A stretch of DNA of 64,000 nucleotides from Microvirga sp052114605. Lineage in GTDB: Bacteria > Pseudomonadota > Alphaproteobacteria > Rhizobiales > Beijerinckiaceae. The stretch's first letter is position 1. Each line of letters begins with the position of its first letter. The position numbers and the translations under genes were made by a program. Below are positions 45,046-55,068 of this stretch, piece after piece. Where the stretch lies: NCBI RefSeq assembly GCF_052114605.1, contig NZ_JBFRFB010000006.1, positions 230,555 to 294,554 of the forward strand, in the 5' to 3' direction. A model generated the notes under the pieces. It did no database searches and was not told where the DNA came from. It was given only the letters and a program-made list of their open reading frames with translations.

Positions 45046-45768
45046 ATGTCATCACGCCGCATCGTCATCGCGGGCCTCGGGCTTGCCCTCAGCCTTCCTG
45101 CCTTCGCTCAGCAGTCGAACCAGGGAATTTCCGCCCCCACCACCACGCAGCCTGCGGAAACGCAAGCCAACCCGGCGCTCGGCCAGGGCGCGCAACAGCG
45201 CCAGCAGCGCACGCAGCAGGGTGGCGCACCGCAGGATACGCAGACGCCAGCGCGTCAGGGACAGGCCAACAGCGCACCTGCCGCCCAGGGACAGCAGCAA
45301 TCCCAGGCCGACAGCCAGTACATTCAGCAGGTCCTTGCCATCGGCACCGTCTCGCTGCAGCAGGCGAACTTCGCTCACAGCAAGGCGCAGCATCCGCGCG
45401 TGAAGCAATTCGCCGAATTCGAGATCGGCGAGCAGAACAATATCGCCGACATCCTGCATTCCTTCGCCGATCCTGCCGCGACTGCATCGACCTCCGGTGC
45501 GCAATCGGCGGCCTCCACCGCGCCGGAACTGCCGCAAGCCGACGCGGCAGTCATGGAGCGCATGTCGAAAGCGCAAGCTGGCGCTGCCTTCGACAAGGAT
45601 TTCGTGACGGCGCAGCTCAAGGGGCATGAGGAGCTTCTGAAAATTCAGGAGAACTACATCAAGAGTTCAGGCAATCGCGAGATGACGAACATTGCAAAGC
45701 TCGCGAGCGGCCAGATCAAAGAACATATCGCCATGCTGCAGGACATCCAGAAAGAGCTTGGCCGATAA
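45046..45768 (+). CDS. Periplasmic DUF4142 domain-containing protein
   Basis: 240 residues with a signal peptide (MSSRRIVIAGLGLALSLPAFA, 21 residues). A Gln/Ala/Thr-rich linker follows, then a DUF4142 ferritin-like four-helix domain (about 95-238; YIQQVLAIGTVSLQQANFAHS, VKQFAEFEIGEQNNI, FVTAQLKGHEELLKIQENYI, LASGQIKEHIAMLQDIQ). ATG 45046 has CAGGAG seven bases upstream; an earlier in-frame ATG at 45031 overlaps that site and is rejected. Genes of this family are often stress-induced in Rhizobiales; function unknown. Confidence 0.85.
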   Translation: MSSRRIVIAGLGLALSLPAFAQQSNQGISAPTTTQPAETQANPALGQGAQQRQQRTQQGGAPQDTQTPARQGQANSAPAAQGQQQSQADSQYIQQVLAIGTVSLQQANFAHSKAQHPRVKQFAEFEIGEQNNIADILHSFADPAATASTSGAQSAASTAPELPQADAAVMERMSKAQAGAAFDKDFVTAQLKGHEELLKIQENYIKSSGNREMTNIAKLASGQIKEHIAMLQDIQKELGR

Positions 45769-45805
45769 AGGATGTCCGGCTCCGCTTGTTCATGACATCG
45801 GAGCC

Positions 45806-45831
45806 GGAACCCCTTTTCTCGACACCACGTT
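45806..45831 (+). promoter_or_regulatory. EcfG-type general stress promoter
   Basis: GGAAC (45806-45810), 17 bases, CGTT (45828-45831): exact match to the alphaproteobacterial EcfG consensus, 56 bases before the ATG at 45888. Confidence 0.7.
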
Positions 45832-45887
45832 GCCCCTTCAATCAGCAGGCAGGTCTGCCTGCTCAAACTGTAGAAGAGGAATATCCG

Positions 45888-46304
45888 ATGGCGCGAGACA
45901 AGCGCGGAAGCAGTCCTGAGCCGGATGTCGATGAAGTTCTGAACGAACTGACCCAGGAAGAAACCGGCGATGATTTCATCGCGGGCCCGACCCAGCGCAA
46001 CGATGTCGGCAACACCAAGCGCGCGGCGGCCAAGGCTACCGGCCTGATGGGCGCTTCGAAGAAGCTCGATCCCGATCTCGATATCGACCATGTCGACGAT
46101 GGTCGCATCACCAGCGGCTCCAAGGCCGGCATTCGCTCCTTCAACCAAGTGCCGGAATCGGAAGACGATGACGCCGGCTTCCAATTGTCGAACGATGAGA
46201 TCGCGGAGGGTGTAAACACGACCGCCCAGAAGAGCCCGGCGACCCGCGCGGGCGAGGGGCGGGTCACCCGCCCGCCCTCCAAGAACGGAACGGGCGAGCG
46301 CTGA
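45888..46304 (+). CDS. Hydrophilic hypothetical protein, probable general-stress protein
   Basis: 138 residues, acidic and disordered-looking, no hydrophobic stretch: MARDKRGSSPEPDVDEVLNE, then KLDPDLDIDHVDDGRITSGS and a basic end GRVTRPPSKNGTGER. The start at 45888 has AGAGGA upstream, and the in-frame stretch before it coincides with the promoter. It is one of several small hydrophilic proteins in this 8-kb stretch. No family recognised. Followed by a strong terminator. Confidence 0.72.
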   Translation: MARDKRGSSPEPDVDEVLNELTQEETGDDFIAGPTQRNDVGNTKRAAAKATGLMGASKKLDPDLDIDHVDDGRITSGSKAGIRSFNQVPESEDDDAGFQLSNDEIAEGVNTTAQKSPATRAGEGRVTRPPSKNGTGER

Positions 46305-46323
46305 CCGTCATCAGCAGGCTAAT

Positions 46324-46360
46324 AATCCCGGGCCCGTGTCGGCGGGGCCCGGGATTTTTT
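46324..46360 (+). terminator. Intrinsic terminator after the hydrophilic stress protein gene
   Basis: 12-bp stem AATCCCGGGCCC / GGGCCCGGGATT with a 9-base loop and six T. Confidence 0.9.
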
Positions 46361-46486
46361 CTTGTTCAGCTTACCTTGCCGCATAGCTGCCCCAACGGAA
46401 GGCGAAGTGACAAGCCCCTGCCTCGCGCTTTATGGATCTTTCAGCCAAACCGGCATCCGCATCATAAAGACGTCGAGGAAACCTCC

Positions 46487-47575
46487 ATGGATAGAAGAAA
46501 AGTTCTCAAAGGCGCTGGCCTTGCTGCCGCAGCCGGTGCAGTTGCCTCGCCCGCCATCGCTCAGGCCAATCCCGAAATCCGCTGGCGCATGACCTCGGCC
46601 TATCCGAAGAGCCTCGATACCCTCTTCGGCGCGGGCGAGATGATCTCCAAGCGCGTGGCGGCCGCTACCGACAATAAGTTTCAGATCCAGGTCTTCGCCG
46701 CCGGCGAGATCGTGGGCGCGCTCCAGAGCCTCGATGCCGCCCAGAACGGCACGGTCGAATGCTCCTACACCCTATCGAGCTTCTTCATCGGCAAGGATCC
46801 GACCTTCATGTTCGACACCTCCGTTCCGTGGGGCATGAATGTGCGCCAGCACAATGCCTGGATGTATTACGGCGGCGGCCTCGAACTCATGCGCGAGTTC
46901 ATGAAGGATTATAGCATTTACCCGATCCCCGCGGGGCAGACGGGCGCTCAGATGGGTGGCTGGTTTCGCAAGGAGATCAAGTCCATCGCCGACCTGCAGG
47001 GTCTCAAGATGCGCATCGCCGGCATGGGCGGCCAGATCATGCAGAAGCTCGGCGTGGTGCCCCAGGTTCTCGCCGCCGGCGACATCTATCCGGCGCTGGA
47101 GCGCGGCACCCTCGACGCGGTGGAATTCTCCGGCCCGCATGACGATGAGAAGCTCGGCTTCGTGAAGGTGGCCCAGTACTATTATTATCCGGGCTTCTGG
47201 GAAGGCGGCGCGCAGCCCTCGCTCTACGTGAACATGAACAAGTGGAACGAGCTGCCCGCGAACTACAAGGCCATTCTCGAAGCGGCCTGCGCGGAAGCCA
47301 ACGCCATGTGCGTGGCGAAATACGATGCGCAGAACGCCGACGCGATCCGCCGCCTCGTCGGCCAGGGCGTGCAGCTGCGCCCCTTCCCGCGCGACGTGAT
47401 GGAGCAGAGCTACAAGGAAGCCTACAAGCTCTATGGCGAACTCTCGGCCTCGAACGCCAAGTTCAAGAAGGTCTACGATTCCTGGAACGCCTTCCGCGAG
47501 AAGGAACTGACATGGTTCCGCATCGCCGAGCTGCCCTTCGATTATTTCGTCAATCAGCAGCAGGGCCAGCGCTGA
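46487..47575 (+). CDS. TRAP transporter substrate-binding protein (DctP family), orphan
   Basis: 362 residues. The N terminus DRRKVLKGAGLAAAAGAVASP is a twin-arginine signal, so the protein is probably exported folded by Tat. The mature part is a DctP-type binding protein; the segments FAAGEIVGALQSLDAAQNGTV, GGWFRKEIKSIADLQGLKMR and DIYPALERGTLDAVEFSGPHDD resemble TakP-like binding proteins for 2-oxo acids, with the ligand Arg in LKMRIAG. No dctQ or dctM membrane genes are nearby: the gene stands alone between two terminators. Confidence 0.88.
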   Translation: MDRRKVLKGAGLAAAAGAVASPAIAQANPEIRWRMTSAYPKSLDTLFGAGEMISKRVAAATDNKFQIQVFAAGEIVGALQSLDAAQNGTVECSYTLSSFFIGKDPTFMFDTSVPWGMNVRQHNAWMYYGGGLELMREFMKDYSIYPIPAGQTGAQMGGWFRKEIKSIADLQGLKMRIAGMGGQIMQKLGVVPQVLAAGDIYPALERGTLDAVEFSGPHDDEKLGFVKVAQYYYYPGFWEGGAQPSLYVNMNKWNELPANYKAILEAACAEANAMCVAKYDAQNADAIRRLVGQGVQLRPFPRDVMEQSYKEAYKLYGELSASNAKFKKVYDSWNAFREKELTWFRIAELPFDYFVNQQQGQR

Positions 47576-47594
47576 TCGAACCGAGATGATAAAC

Positions 47595-47624
47595 GGGCCG
47601 CTTCCATGAGAGTGGAAGCGGCCC
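47595..47624 (+). terminator. Intrinsic terminator after the DctP gene
   Basis: Perfect 12-bp stem GGGCCGCTTCCA / TGGAAGCGGCCC, 6-base loop, followed by TTCTCGTTCTC. Confidence 0.8.
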
Positions 47625-47654
47625 TTCTCGTTCTCATGCCGTGATGTTTGGCAG

Positions 47655-47680
47655 CGAACCGAAGCTTGCCGCCGCGCGTT
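47655..47680 (+). promoter_or_regulatory. Possible EcfG-type promoter of the small SFPASDP protein gene
   Basis: CGAAC (47655-47659), 17 bases, CGTT (47677-47680); one mismatch to the consensus, 38 bases before the ATG. Confidence 0.5.
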
Positions 47681-47718
47681 GTCTCCACAAGTAGATCCCT
47701 AAGCCCATGGAGACAGAC

Positions 47719-47880
47719 ATGGACAAGAAGACCCAGCATCAGGAAAAATCGATCAAACAAGGCAAGAAAGACGAGAAGCTGCCCGAGAACTCCAAGGCCG
47801 AACTCGACAAGAAGCTCGATGAGGGCGTGGAAGAATCCTTCCCGGCCAGCGACCCGGTTTCCGTCAAGATCACGAAGTAG
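47719..47880 (+). CDS. Small hydrophilic protein with ESFPASDP motif
   Basis: 53 residues, Lys/Glu-rich, starting MDKKTQHQEKSIKQG and ending with the motif VEESFPASDPVSVKITK. The motif LDxGxxxSFPASDPxS recurs in short uncharacterised proteins of Rhizobiales and other bacteria, often as the whole protein or a C-terminal tag. The ATG at 47719 is preceded by GGAGAC; an in-frame ATG at 47707 would put that site inside the gene. Its size, composition and upstream promoter match suggest a stress protein. A terminator follows directly. Confidence 0.75.
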   Translation: MDKKTQHQEKSIKQGKKDEKLPENSKAELDKKLDEGVEESFPASDPVSVKITK

Positions 47881-47897
47881 TTTTCCGTCGAACGGCC

Positions 47898-47923
47898 AAA
47901 GCCCCGGGCCCCCCGGGGCTTTT
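47898..47923 (+). terminator. Intrinsic terminator after the small protein gene, possibly bidirectional
   Basis: AAAGCCCCGGG / CCCGGGGCTTT stem followed by TTCTTTT; it also lies just past the stop of the convergent DMT gene. Confidence 0.88.
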
Positions 47924-47931
47924 CTTTTGCC

Positions 47932-48798
47932 TCAACTGCGGCTTGCGAGCGCCACGCCGAAAGCCGCGCAAGCCATGCCGAGCATCTGGACGAGGCTCAA
48001 ACTTTCTCCGAAGAGCAGGAAGGCCATCACAGCTGCGACCGGAGGCACCAGATAGAGCAGGGTCGCCACGCCCACCACCGCACCTTGGCGGATCAGGAAC
48101 AGCAGCAGGCCGATGGCGCCGATGGACAGGCCCAGCACGGCCCAGGCCATGGCGCCGATGAGCGGCCACGTGAACGCGATATGCCCCTCCTCCAGCAGAA
48201 GCACCAGCGGCAGGGTGACCGCAGCCGCCCCGACATATTGGATGGTGGCGTTGACCCGCAGGTCCAGATTGGCGCCCGTACGTTTCTGCCAGACGGTGCC
48301 GAGCGTGATCGACACCATGCCGAGCAGGCAGATCCCCAGCGGCAGCGCCGGCACCCCGCCATCGCCCAGTTTCGGCGCCACGACCAAGGCCGCCCCCACG
48401 AACCCGATGCCGATGCCGAGCCATTTCTTAAGCGATACGCTCTCCTTCAGGAGCGGCCCGGCCAGCATCGCCGTGGCGAGCGGCTGAAGACCGGCCACGA
48501 GCGCCGAGATCCCCGCCGGCAATCCATGCTTCACCGACCAGAAGACCGCGCCGAGATAAAACCCATGCAGCAGGATTCCCGCGATCATGGCATTGATCCA
48601 GTCCCGCCCGCTCTTGGGCCAAGGCGCCCGCACCGCGACCACGATGATTGCCAGCACCAAGATGGCCAGCAGGTAGCGCAGCAGAAGGAACGTGAGCGGC
48701 TCCGCATAGGGCGCCACGAACCGCGCGACGATGAAGCCCGTCGCCCAGATGAGCACGAAGAGAGGGGGAGCGACGCGGGCGAGGTGTTGAGAGGTCAT
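47932..48798 (-). CDS. EamA/DMT-family transporter
   Basis: 288 residues, about ten transmembrane helices in two EamA repeats (PLFVLIWATGFIVARFVAPYAEP at the N terminus; LLYLVPPVAAVMAFLLFGESLS in the second half). It belongs to the general RhaT/EamA exporter group; substrate unknown. Third DMT exporter in the window; the three are not close copies of each other. Single gene. Confidence 0.84.
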   Translation of the reverse strand: MTSQHLARVAPPLFVLIWATGFIVARFVAPYAEPLTFLLLRYLLAILVLAIIVVAVRAPWPKSGRDWINAMIAGILLHGFYLGAVFWSVKHGLPAGISALVAGLQPLATAMLAGPLLKESVSLKKWLGIGIGFVGAALVVAPKLGDGGVPALPLGICLLGMVSITLGTVWQKRTGANLDLRVNATIQYVGAAAVTLPLVLLLEEGHIAFTWPLIGAMAWAVLGLSIGAIGLLLFLIRQGAVVGVATLLYLVPPVAAVMAFLLFGESLSLVQMLGMACAAFGVALASRS

Positions 48799-49063
48799 GG
48801 AAGTGGGGCTGAGAAACTGCGATGAAGAACCGGGAGGGACAAAAGCCTTACTTTCTAGGCTCCTGAAAGGTGCTTTGTCGATGCACGGGACTTTAGCCCG
48901 TTGCCTGGCTCTATGCCGTAGCGCATATCACAAAGTCATCTTTGCCCCATTCGCGTTCCGGGAAACGGATCGGCGCGCTTGCCGTTACCTCTTCTCTTGT
49001 CTGCCTCCTTGCCTTGCCTCCCCGCCCTGCCGCACCATCTCCAGCAGCCTGGAGCCCTGACGC

Positions 49064-49954
49064 TTGAACCGCCTTCGCCTCTATTTCGAACTCTTCACCA
49101 TCACCACCAATCGCTTCGTGCTGCACGATGCCTGGGCGATCGCGAGTCATATCGCGCTGTCGGTTCTCACCTCCTTCTTTCCCTTCCTCATCCTGGTCAC
49201 CGCGCTCGCCAGCGTGTTCGGCACCGGCTCGCTGGCCGATGGGGTGGCCGACCTCATTCTGGAAGCCTGGCCGCAGGAGATCGCGGGGCCGATCGCGGGC
49301 GAGGTCCACAACATCCTCACGGGCCGGCGCAGCGACGTGCTGACGCTCGGCGTGGTGCTCACCCTCTATTTCGCGTCAAGTGGCGTGGAGAGCCTGCGCG
49401 TCGGGCTCAACCGCGCCTATAACGTTCGCGAGACGCGGGCCTGGTGGCTGACGCGGCTCGAATCCATCGCCTTCGTCATCGGCGGCGCTTTCGTGCTGAT
49501 GGCCATGGCGCTCCTCGTGGTGCTCGGGCCCTTCATCTGGCGCGGCATCCTGCACTGGGTGCCGGCGCTCCAGCCTCTGGACGGGCTCATCGGCTTCCTG
49601 CGCATCGGGGTCGCGACGCTGGTGATCGTGGCGGGGCTGATGTGCGCGCACAAGCTCATCCCCTCCGGACGACGCAGCTTTCTCTCGGTGATGCCGGGAG
49701 TCGGCATCACGCTGCTCCTGTGGATGCTCGGCGGCTTTGGCTTCAGCTGGTATCTCGAATTCTACCCCGGCGCCTATGCCTCGACCTATGGGGGGCTTGC
49801 CACCGCCATGGTGGCGCTGATCTTCCTCTACACGCTCGGCGCCATCTTCCTGTTCGGGGGCGAGCTCAACGGCACCATCATCGCGGCCAAGCGCAAGCGC
49901 CTCGGAATCGAGCCGCCGCCGCAAAGCATCAACGACGTGATCACCCTTCCTTAG
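49064..49954 (+). CDS. YihY/virulence factor BrkB family membrane protein
   Basis: 296 residues starting at TTG 49064, with GGAG nine bases upstream. Five to six transmembrane segments with the family marks ASHIALSVLTSFFPFLILVTAL, YFASSGVESLRVGLNRAYNV, LLWMLGGFGFSWYLEFYPGAYASTYGGLATA-type region and YTLGAIFLFGGELNG. YihY proteins were once called RNase BN; their real function is unsettled. Convergent with the next gene, three bases apart. Confidence 0.88.
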   Translation: MNRLRLYFELFTITTNRFVLHDAWAIASHIALSVLTSFFPFLILVTALASVFGTGSLADGVADLILEAWPQEIAGPIAGEVHNILTGRRSDVLTLGVVLTLYFASSGVESLRVGLNRAYNVRETRAWWLTRLESIAFVIGGAFVLMAMALLVVLGPFIWRGILHWVPALQPLDGLIGFLRIGVATLVIVAGLMCAHKLIPSGRRSFLSVMPGVGITLLLWMLGGFGFSWYLEFYPGAYASTYGGLATAMVALIFLYTLGAIFLFGGELNGTIIAAKRKRLGIEPPPQSINDVITLP

Positions 49955-49957
49955 AGG

Positions 49958-50689
49958 TTACAGGTTTGGCGATATCCTGAATTCCAGCATGGCCGATGCG
50001 GCAGGCCGCGTGTCCTGCGCGACGCCGTAGCCCGCCTTCACGTTGAGAACCGACCTGTACGGATCGGCCTGGGAGCTGAGCACGGTCTGGCCCATGATCT
50101 CGGACATGAGGCCCGACCCCATCGCGCCGCTCGCCGTATCCACGTTCATGTTCGGCGAGAGGCGCACCTGCGTGCTCCACTTCTCCAACGCCAATCCCAC
50201 GGGAATGCCGAGCGTGCCGCTCACCGTCTGGGAATAACCGGTGTTGAGCGTCGCCATGGAGCCGCCGGTCGAGAGGCCGAAATTCAGGCCGCCGAAAAGA
50301 TCGGCTTCCCGAGACCAGAAGGCCTCCCATTTCGCCCGCGACGTCAGGGCGCCGTTATCGCCTCCGCTGCGGACCAGCTCCGTTCCAAGCCGTAGGTTGA
50401 GGTCGTCGAACGGCTGCAGCCTGGCACCGAGGCTCCTGTCGTAGCTGTCGGGATTGAACGCGGCTTTCTCCGACTTGGTGAGACCGCTCGTCCAAACCTG
50501 GGTGCGCGACAGCGAGTAACGGGGAGCGGGGGAGGAGCGAGGCCGTCGGACCGCGATATGCTCATCGAGCCAGGAAGAGGTCATGCGCTCGGACCAGATA
50601 TTCTGATCCTCCGCAGCACTCGCGGAGGCAATACTTATCAGGCAACCCAGCAAAATCGCCACGCAATTCAAGTACACATGAGGCATCAT
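49958..50689 (-). CDS. Secreted hypothetical protein, possibly beta-barrel
   Basis: 243 residues with a signal peptide (hydrophobic LNCVAILLGCLISIASASA, about 7-25). The mature part has alternating hydrophobic/polar stretches (AKWEAFWSREADLFGGLNFGL, STQVRLSPNMNVDTASG, SVLNVKAGYGVAQD, SAMLEFRISPNL), consistent with an outer-membrane beta structure and an end in a hydrophobic strand. No family recognised. The 5' flank (50690-50900) is much richer in A+T than the surroundings. Confidence 0.62.
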   Translation of the reverse strand: MMPHVYLNCVAILLGCLISIASASAAEDQNIWSERMTSSWLDEHIAVRRPRSSPAPRYSLSRTQVWTSGLTKSEKAAFNPDSYDRSLGARLQPFDDLNLRLGTELVRSGGDNGALTSRAKWEAFWSREADLFGGLNFGLSTGGSMATLNTGYSQTVSGTLGIPVGLALEKWSTQVRLSPNMNVDTASGAMGSGLMSEIMGQTVLSSQADPYRSVLNVKAGYGVAQDTRPAASAMLEFRISPNL

Positions 50690-50913
50690 TCAAACCAGAA
50701 TATAATCTTAAATCAAAATTAGGTATGCGAATATTCGAACGCGAACTCATTAAAATGCGATTAACTTGAAACAACCCTGGACCTAAGCCCAATTTGTAAA
50801 CAATAAGGCCCGGGGCATTATGGAAACGAATCAGGAAAAGCCTGAATGTTGTGCAGTCTTCTGATAAATATTGTAACAATTTGCAACACGACATTGTGTC
50901 GCTGAAATGAAAA

Positions 50914-50934
50914 CGGCCGGGCATGGCCCGGCCG
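50914..50934 (-). terminator. Intrinsic terminator of cpdB
   Basis: CGGCCGGGC-ATG-GCCCGGCCG stem; on the minus strand it is followed by TTTTCATTT. The surrounding AT-rich spacer 50690-50959 holds no other feature that I can support. Confidence 0.85.
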
Positions 50935-50959
50935 CTTCGTATGCCATGGCGCCGGAAAA

Positions 50960-52906
<1,947 letters not shown>

Positions 52907-53012
52907 GGCGGCTTTCCTTGCACGAAACAAAATTCGCTTAAGCAAGAGAAGCACAAGTTTTATGACAGGATCAAGATAGCCGGCTCAAGGTAACACCCAT
53001 ATTCATGGCGCG

Positions 53013-53266
53013 CGTCATCCCGGACGGAGCGGAGCGCATATCCGGGAGCGGGTGCAGAAAATGGCATGCGCCTCTGCCATTCCGGGGCGCCACAGGCGAG
53101 CCCGGAACCCATAATCACCGTGGGAGCAGAAGGAAGTGTGTAGGTGCAGCAGTGCTCTTCCTTGCACTGTCGCGGTTATGGGTTCCGGGCTCCGCTGCGC
53201 GGCCCCGGAATGACAATGCCCTATTCTTCTGACGATCCCGGATCGGCTGCGCCGTCCGGAATGACG
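53013..53266. repeat. Triple-nested palindromic intergenic element
   Basis: Outer arms CGTCATCCCGGACGG (53013-53027) / CCGTCCGGAATGACG (53252-53266), one mismatch; middle arms CATTCCGGGGC (53078-53088) / GCCCCGGAATG (53202-53212), perfect; inner arms CCCGGAACCCATAA (53101-53114) / TTATGGGTTCCGGG (53176-53189), perfect. It fills the 366-base gap between cpdB and the PLP-enzyme gene. No coding frame is convincing. Confidence 0.85.
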
Positions 53267-53272
53267 TGCGTG

Positions 53273-54427
53273 TCACGAAGCCCTGAGCGCCTCGTCGAGG
53301 TCGCGATACAGGTCCTCCACGTCCTCAATGCCGGTGGACAGGCGCAAAAGGTCCGGCGGGCAAGGGGTTCCGGGGCCTTCGATGGACGCGCGGTGCTCGA
53401 TGAGGCTTTCCACGCTGCCGAGAGATGTCGCCCTTTTCCACAGGCGGACCTTCGCCGCCGTGCGAATCGCGGCGGCCTCACCTTCCGTCACTTGGATCGA
53501 GAGCATGTAGCCGAAGCCGCCCTCCATCTGCCGGGCGGCGATATCGTGGCCGGGATGCTGCGGCAGGCCGGGATAGAGAACCCGCGCCACCTTCGGATGC
53601 GCGGACAGGCGCTGGGCAAGGTCGAGCGCGCTCTTGGCTTGCGCCGCCGTGCGTACATGGAGCGTGCGCATGCCGCGCATCAGAAGATAGGCCTCGAAGG
53701 GCCCGAGAATCGCGCCCTGCATCTTGCGGATGGAGGTGACCCGCGTCCAGAATTCATCGGCCTTCGCACCGGCAAGAGCGCCCGCCACCACATCGGAATG
53801 GCCGTTGAGCACCTTGGTGGCCGCATGCATGACGATGTCGGCGCCAAGATTCAGCGGGCGGGTATGGACCGGCGAGGCCGTGGTGGAATCGACCGCCAGC
53901 CTTGCGCCAGCCGCATGGGCGATCTCGGCAGCGCCAGCGATATCGGTGACGGTCCAGAGCGGGTTGGAGGGCGTCTCGATCCAGACGAGCTTGGTGCGGC
54001 CCGGCACGACGGCCTTACGCAGGGCATCGAGATCGTCCGTCTCCACGAAATCGACCTGAAGCCCCCAGCGCACGGCTTCCGTCATCAGCCAACTGCGCAG
54101 GGCCCAGTACATGACCTTGGATGCCACGATGTGATCGCCGGGGTTGAGCGCCTGGAACACGGCTGTGGCCGCAGCCATGCCGGAGGAAAACAGCAATGCA
54201 CCGGCCTCCGCCTCTTCCAGCATCGCCAAAACCTCTTCGGCCTCGCGCACGGTGGCATTGTCCGGGCGGCCATAGACGTAGCCGGAGGAATAGGCGTTAT
54301 CCTCGTCGCGGATGAAGGTCGTCGCCACATGGATCGGCGGCACGACCGCCTTGGTGATAGGGTCCACATGGCCCATGGCCTGGGCGGTTAGGCTGCGCTT
54401 CGACCAGGGGGAACGGGGCGACGACAT
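53273..54427 (-). CDS. Cystathionine gamma-synthase family PLP-dependent enzyme
   Basis: 384 residues of the Cys/Met metabolism PLP family. Visible: YVYGRPDNATVREAEEVLAM, GALLFSSGMAAATAVFQAL, WIETPSNPLWTVTDI, the cofactor strand ARLAVDSTTASPVHTRPL, and the PLP lysine in MHAATKVLNGHSDV. It lies between cystathionine gamma-synthase, gamma-lyase and beta-lyase; the reaction cannot be fixed from sequence. ATG 54427 is preceded by GGAGG on the minus strand. Confidence 0.88.
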   Translation of the reverse strand: MSSPRSPWSKRSLTAQAMGHVDPITKAVVPPIHVATTFIRDEDNAYSSGYVYGRPDNATVREAEEVLAMLEEAEAGALLFSSGMAAATAVFQALNPGDHIVASKVMYWALRSWLMTEAVRWGLQVDFVETDDLDALRKAVVPGRTKLVWIETPSNPLWTVTDIAGAAEIAHAAGARLAVDSTTASPVHTRPLNLGADIVMHAATKVLNGHSDVVAGALAGAKADEFWTRVTSIRKMQGAILGPFEAYLLMRGMRTLHVRTAAQAKSALDLAQRLSAHPKVARVLYPGLPQHPGHDIAARQMEGGFGYMLSIQVTEGEAAAIRTAAKVRLWKRATSLGSVESLIEHRASIEGPGTPCPPDLLRLSTGIEDVEDLYRDLDEALRAS

Positions 54428-54488
54428 GGGAACCTCCGAAAGCGTGACCGGTTGCGTCACTGACAAAGATGCGATGCTCAAGCTCATA

Positions 54489-54536
54489 GAGCAACGGACG
54501 CAAAAGTGGGAACCGGTTTTGCGTGTAAAGATGCTC
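54489..54536. repeat. Composite palindrome of the phaA-phaB spacer family
   Basis: GAGCA (54489) and TGCTC (54532) flank ACGCAAAA-gtgggaaccgg-TTTTGCGT (54498-54524), the same plan as the unit at 8286-8335 (outer GAGCAtcgga, inner CAAAAGTGGG). It lies 60 bases upstream of the PLP-enzyme start and 23 upstream of tspO. Confidence 0.75.
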
Positions 54537-54558
54537 AAGTTCATAAAGGAATTTCGCG

Positions 54559-55068
54559 ATGCAGACACATCAAACCGCGCCGGGCAGCCATGCAATTCCG
54601 CCTCTCCCGCGTTTCCTGATCGCGGTGCTGCCGGTCGTCGCGGTTGCGATATCGGGTAGCCTCGTCACCGAGCCGAACATCCCGACTTGGTACGCAAGCC
54701 TGCAGAAGCCCTCTTTCACGCCGCCGAACTGGGCCTTTCCCGTCGCCTGGACGACGCTTTACGCCATGATGGCCTATGCGCTCTGGCGCATTCTCTCGCT
54801 GCCGAAGGGCATGCCTGGCCGCAATGCCGCCATCGCCACGTTCTTCGTGCAGCTGGTCTTGAACGGATTGTGGTCCTTCGCCTTCTTCGGCGCGCAGAGC
54901 CCGATCGCGGGCCTCGTGGTGATTGCGGCCTTGATCGTGGCGATCCTCGCCACGATCGTGAGCTTCTGGAAGCTCGACCGCGCGGCGGCCCTGCTTCTCG
55001 TGCCCTATCTCGCCTGGGTGGCCTATGCGACCGCCCTCAACGGGACGATCTGGCAGCTCAACGGCTAG
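54559..55068 (+). CDS. tspO: TspO/MBR family tryptophan-rich sensory protein
   Basis: 169 residues, five transmembrane helices. Family motifs: WYASLQKPSFTPPNWAFPVAW, NGLWSFAFFG and PYLAWVAYATALNGTIWQLN. Bacterial TspO binds porphyrins and affects tetrapyrrole-dependent regulation and stress adaptation. The 3' end overlaps the convergent hpt gene by 11 bases. Confidence 0.93.
   Translation: MQTHQTAPGSHAIPPLPRFLIAVLPVVAVAISGSLVTEPNIPTWYASLQKPSFTPPNWAFPVAWTTLYAMMAYALWRILSLPKGMPGRNAAIATFFVQLVLNGLWSFAFFGAQSPIAGLVVIAALIVAILATIVSFWKLDRAAALLLVPYLAWVAYATALNGTIWQLNG

Noticed and set aside
50562..50924. 120-codon frame on the minus strand in the AT-rich spacer
   Set aside because: It overlaps the start of the secreted protein gene in another frame, has no ribosome binding site, and runs through the cpdB terminator.
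53144..54391. 415-codon open frame opposite the PLP-enzyme gene
   Set aside because: It starts inside a palindromic repeat and is antisense to an enzyme with an intact PLP lysine motif.
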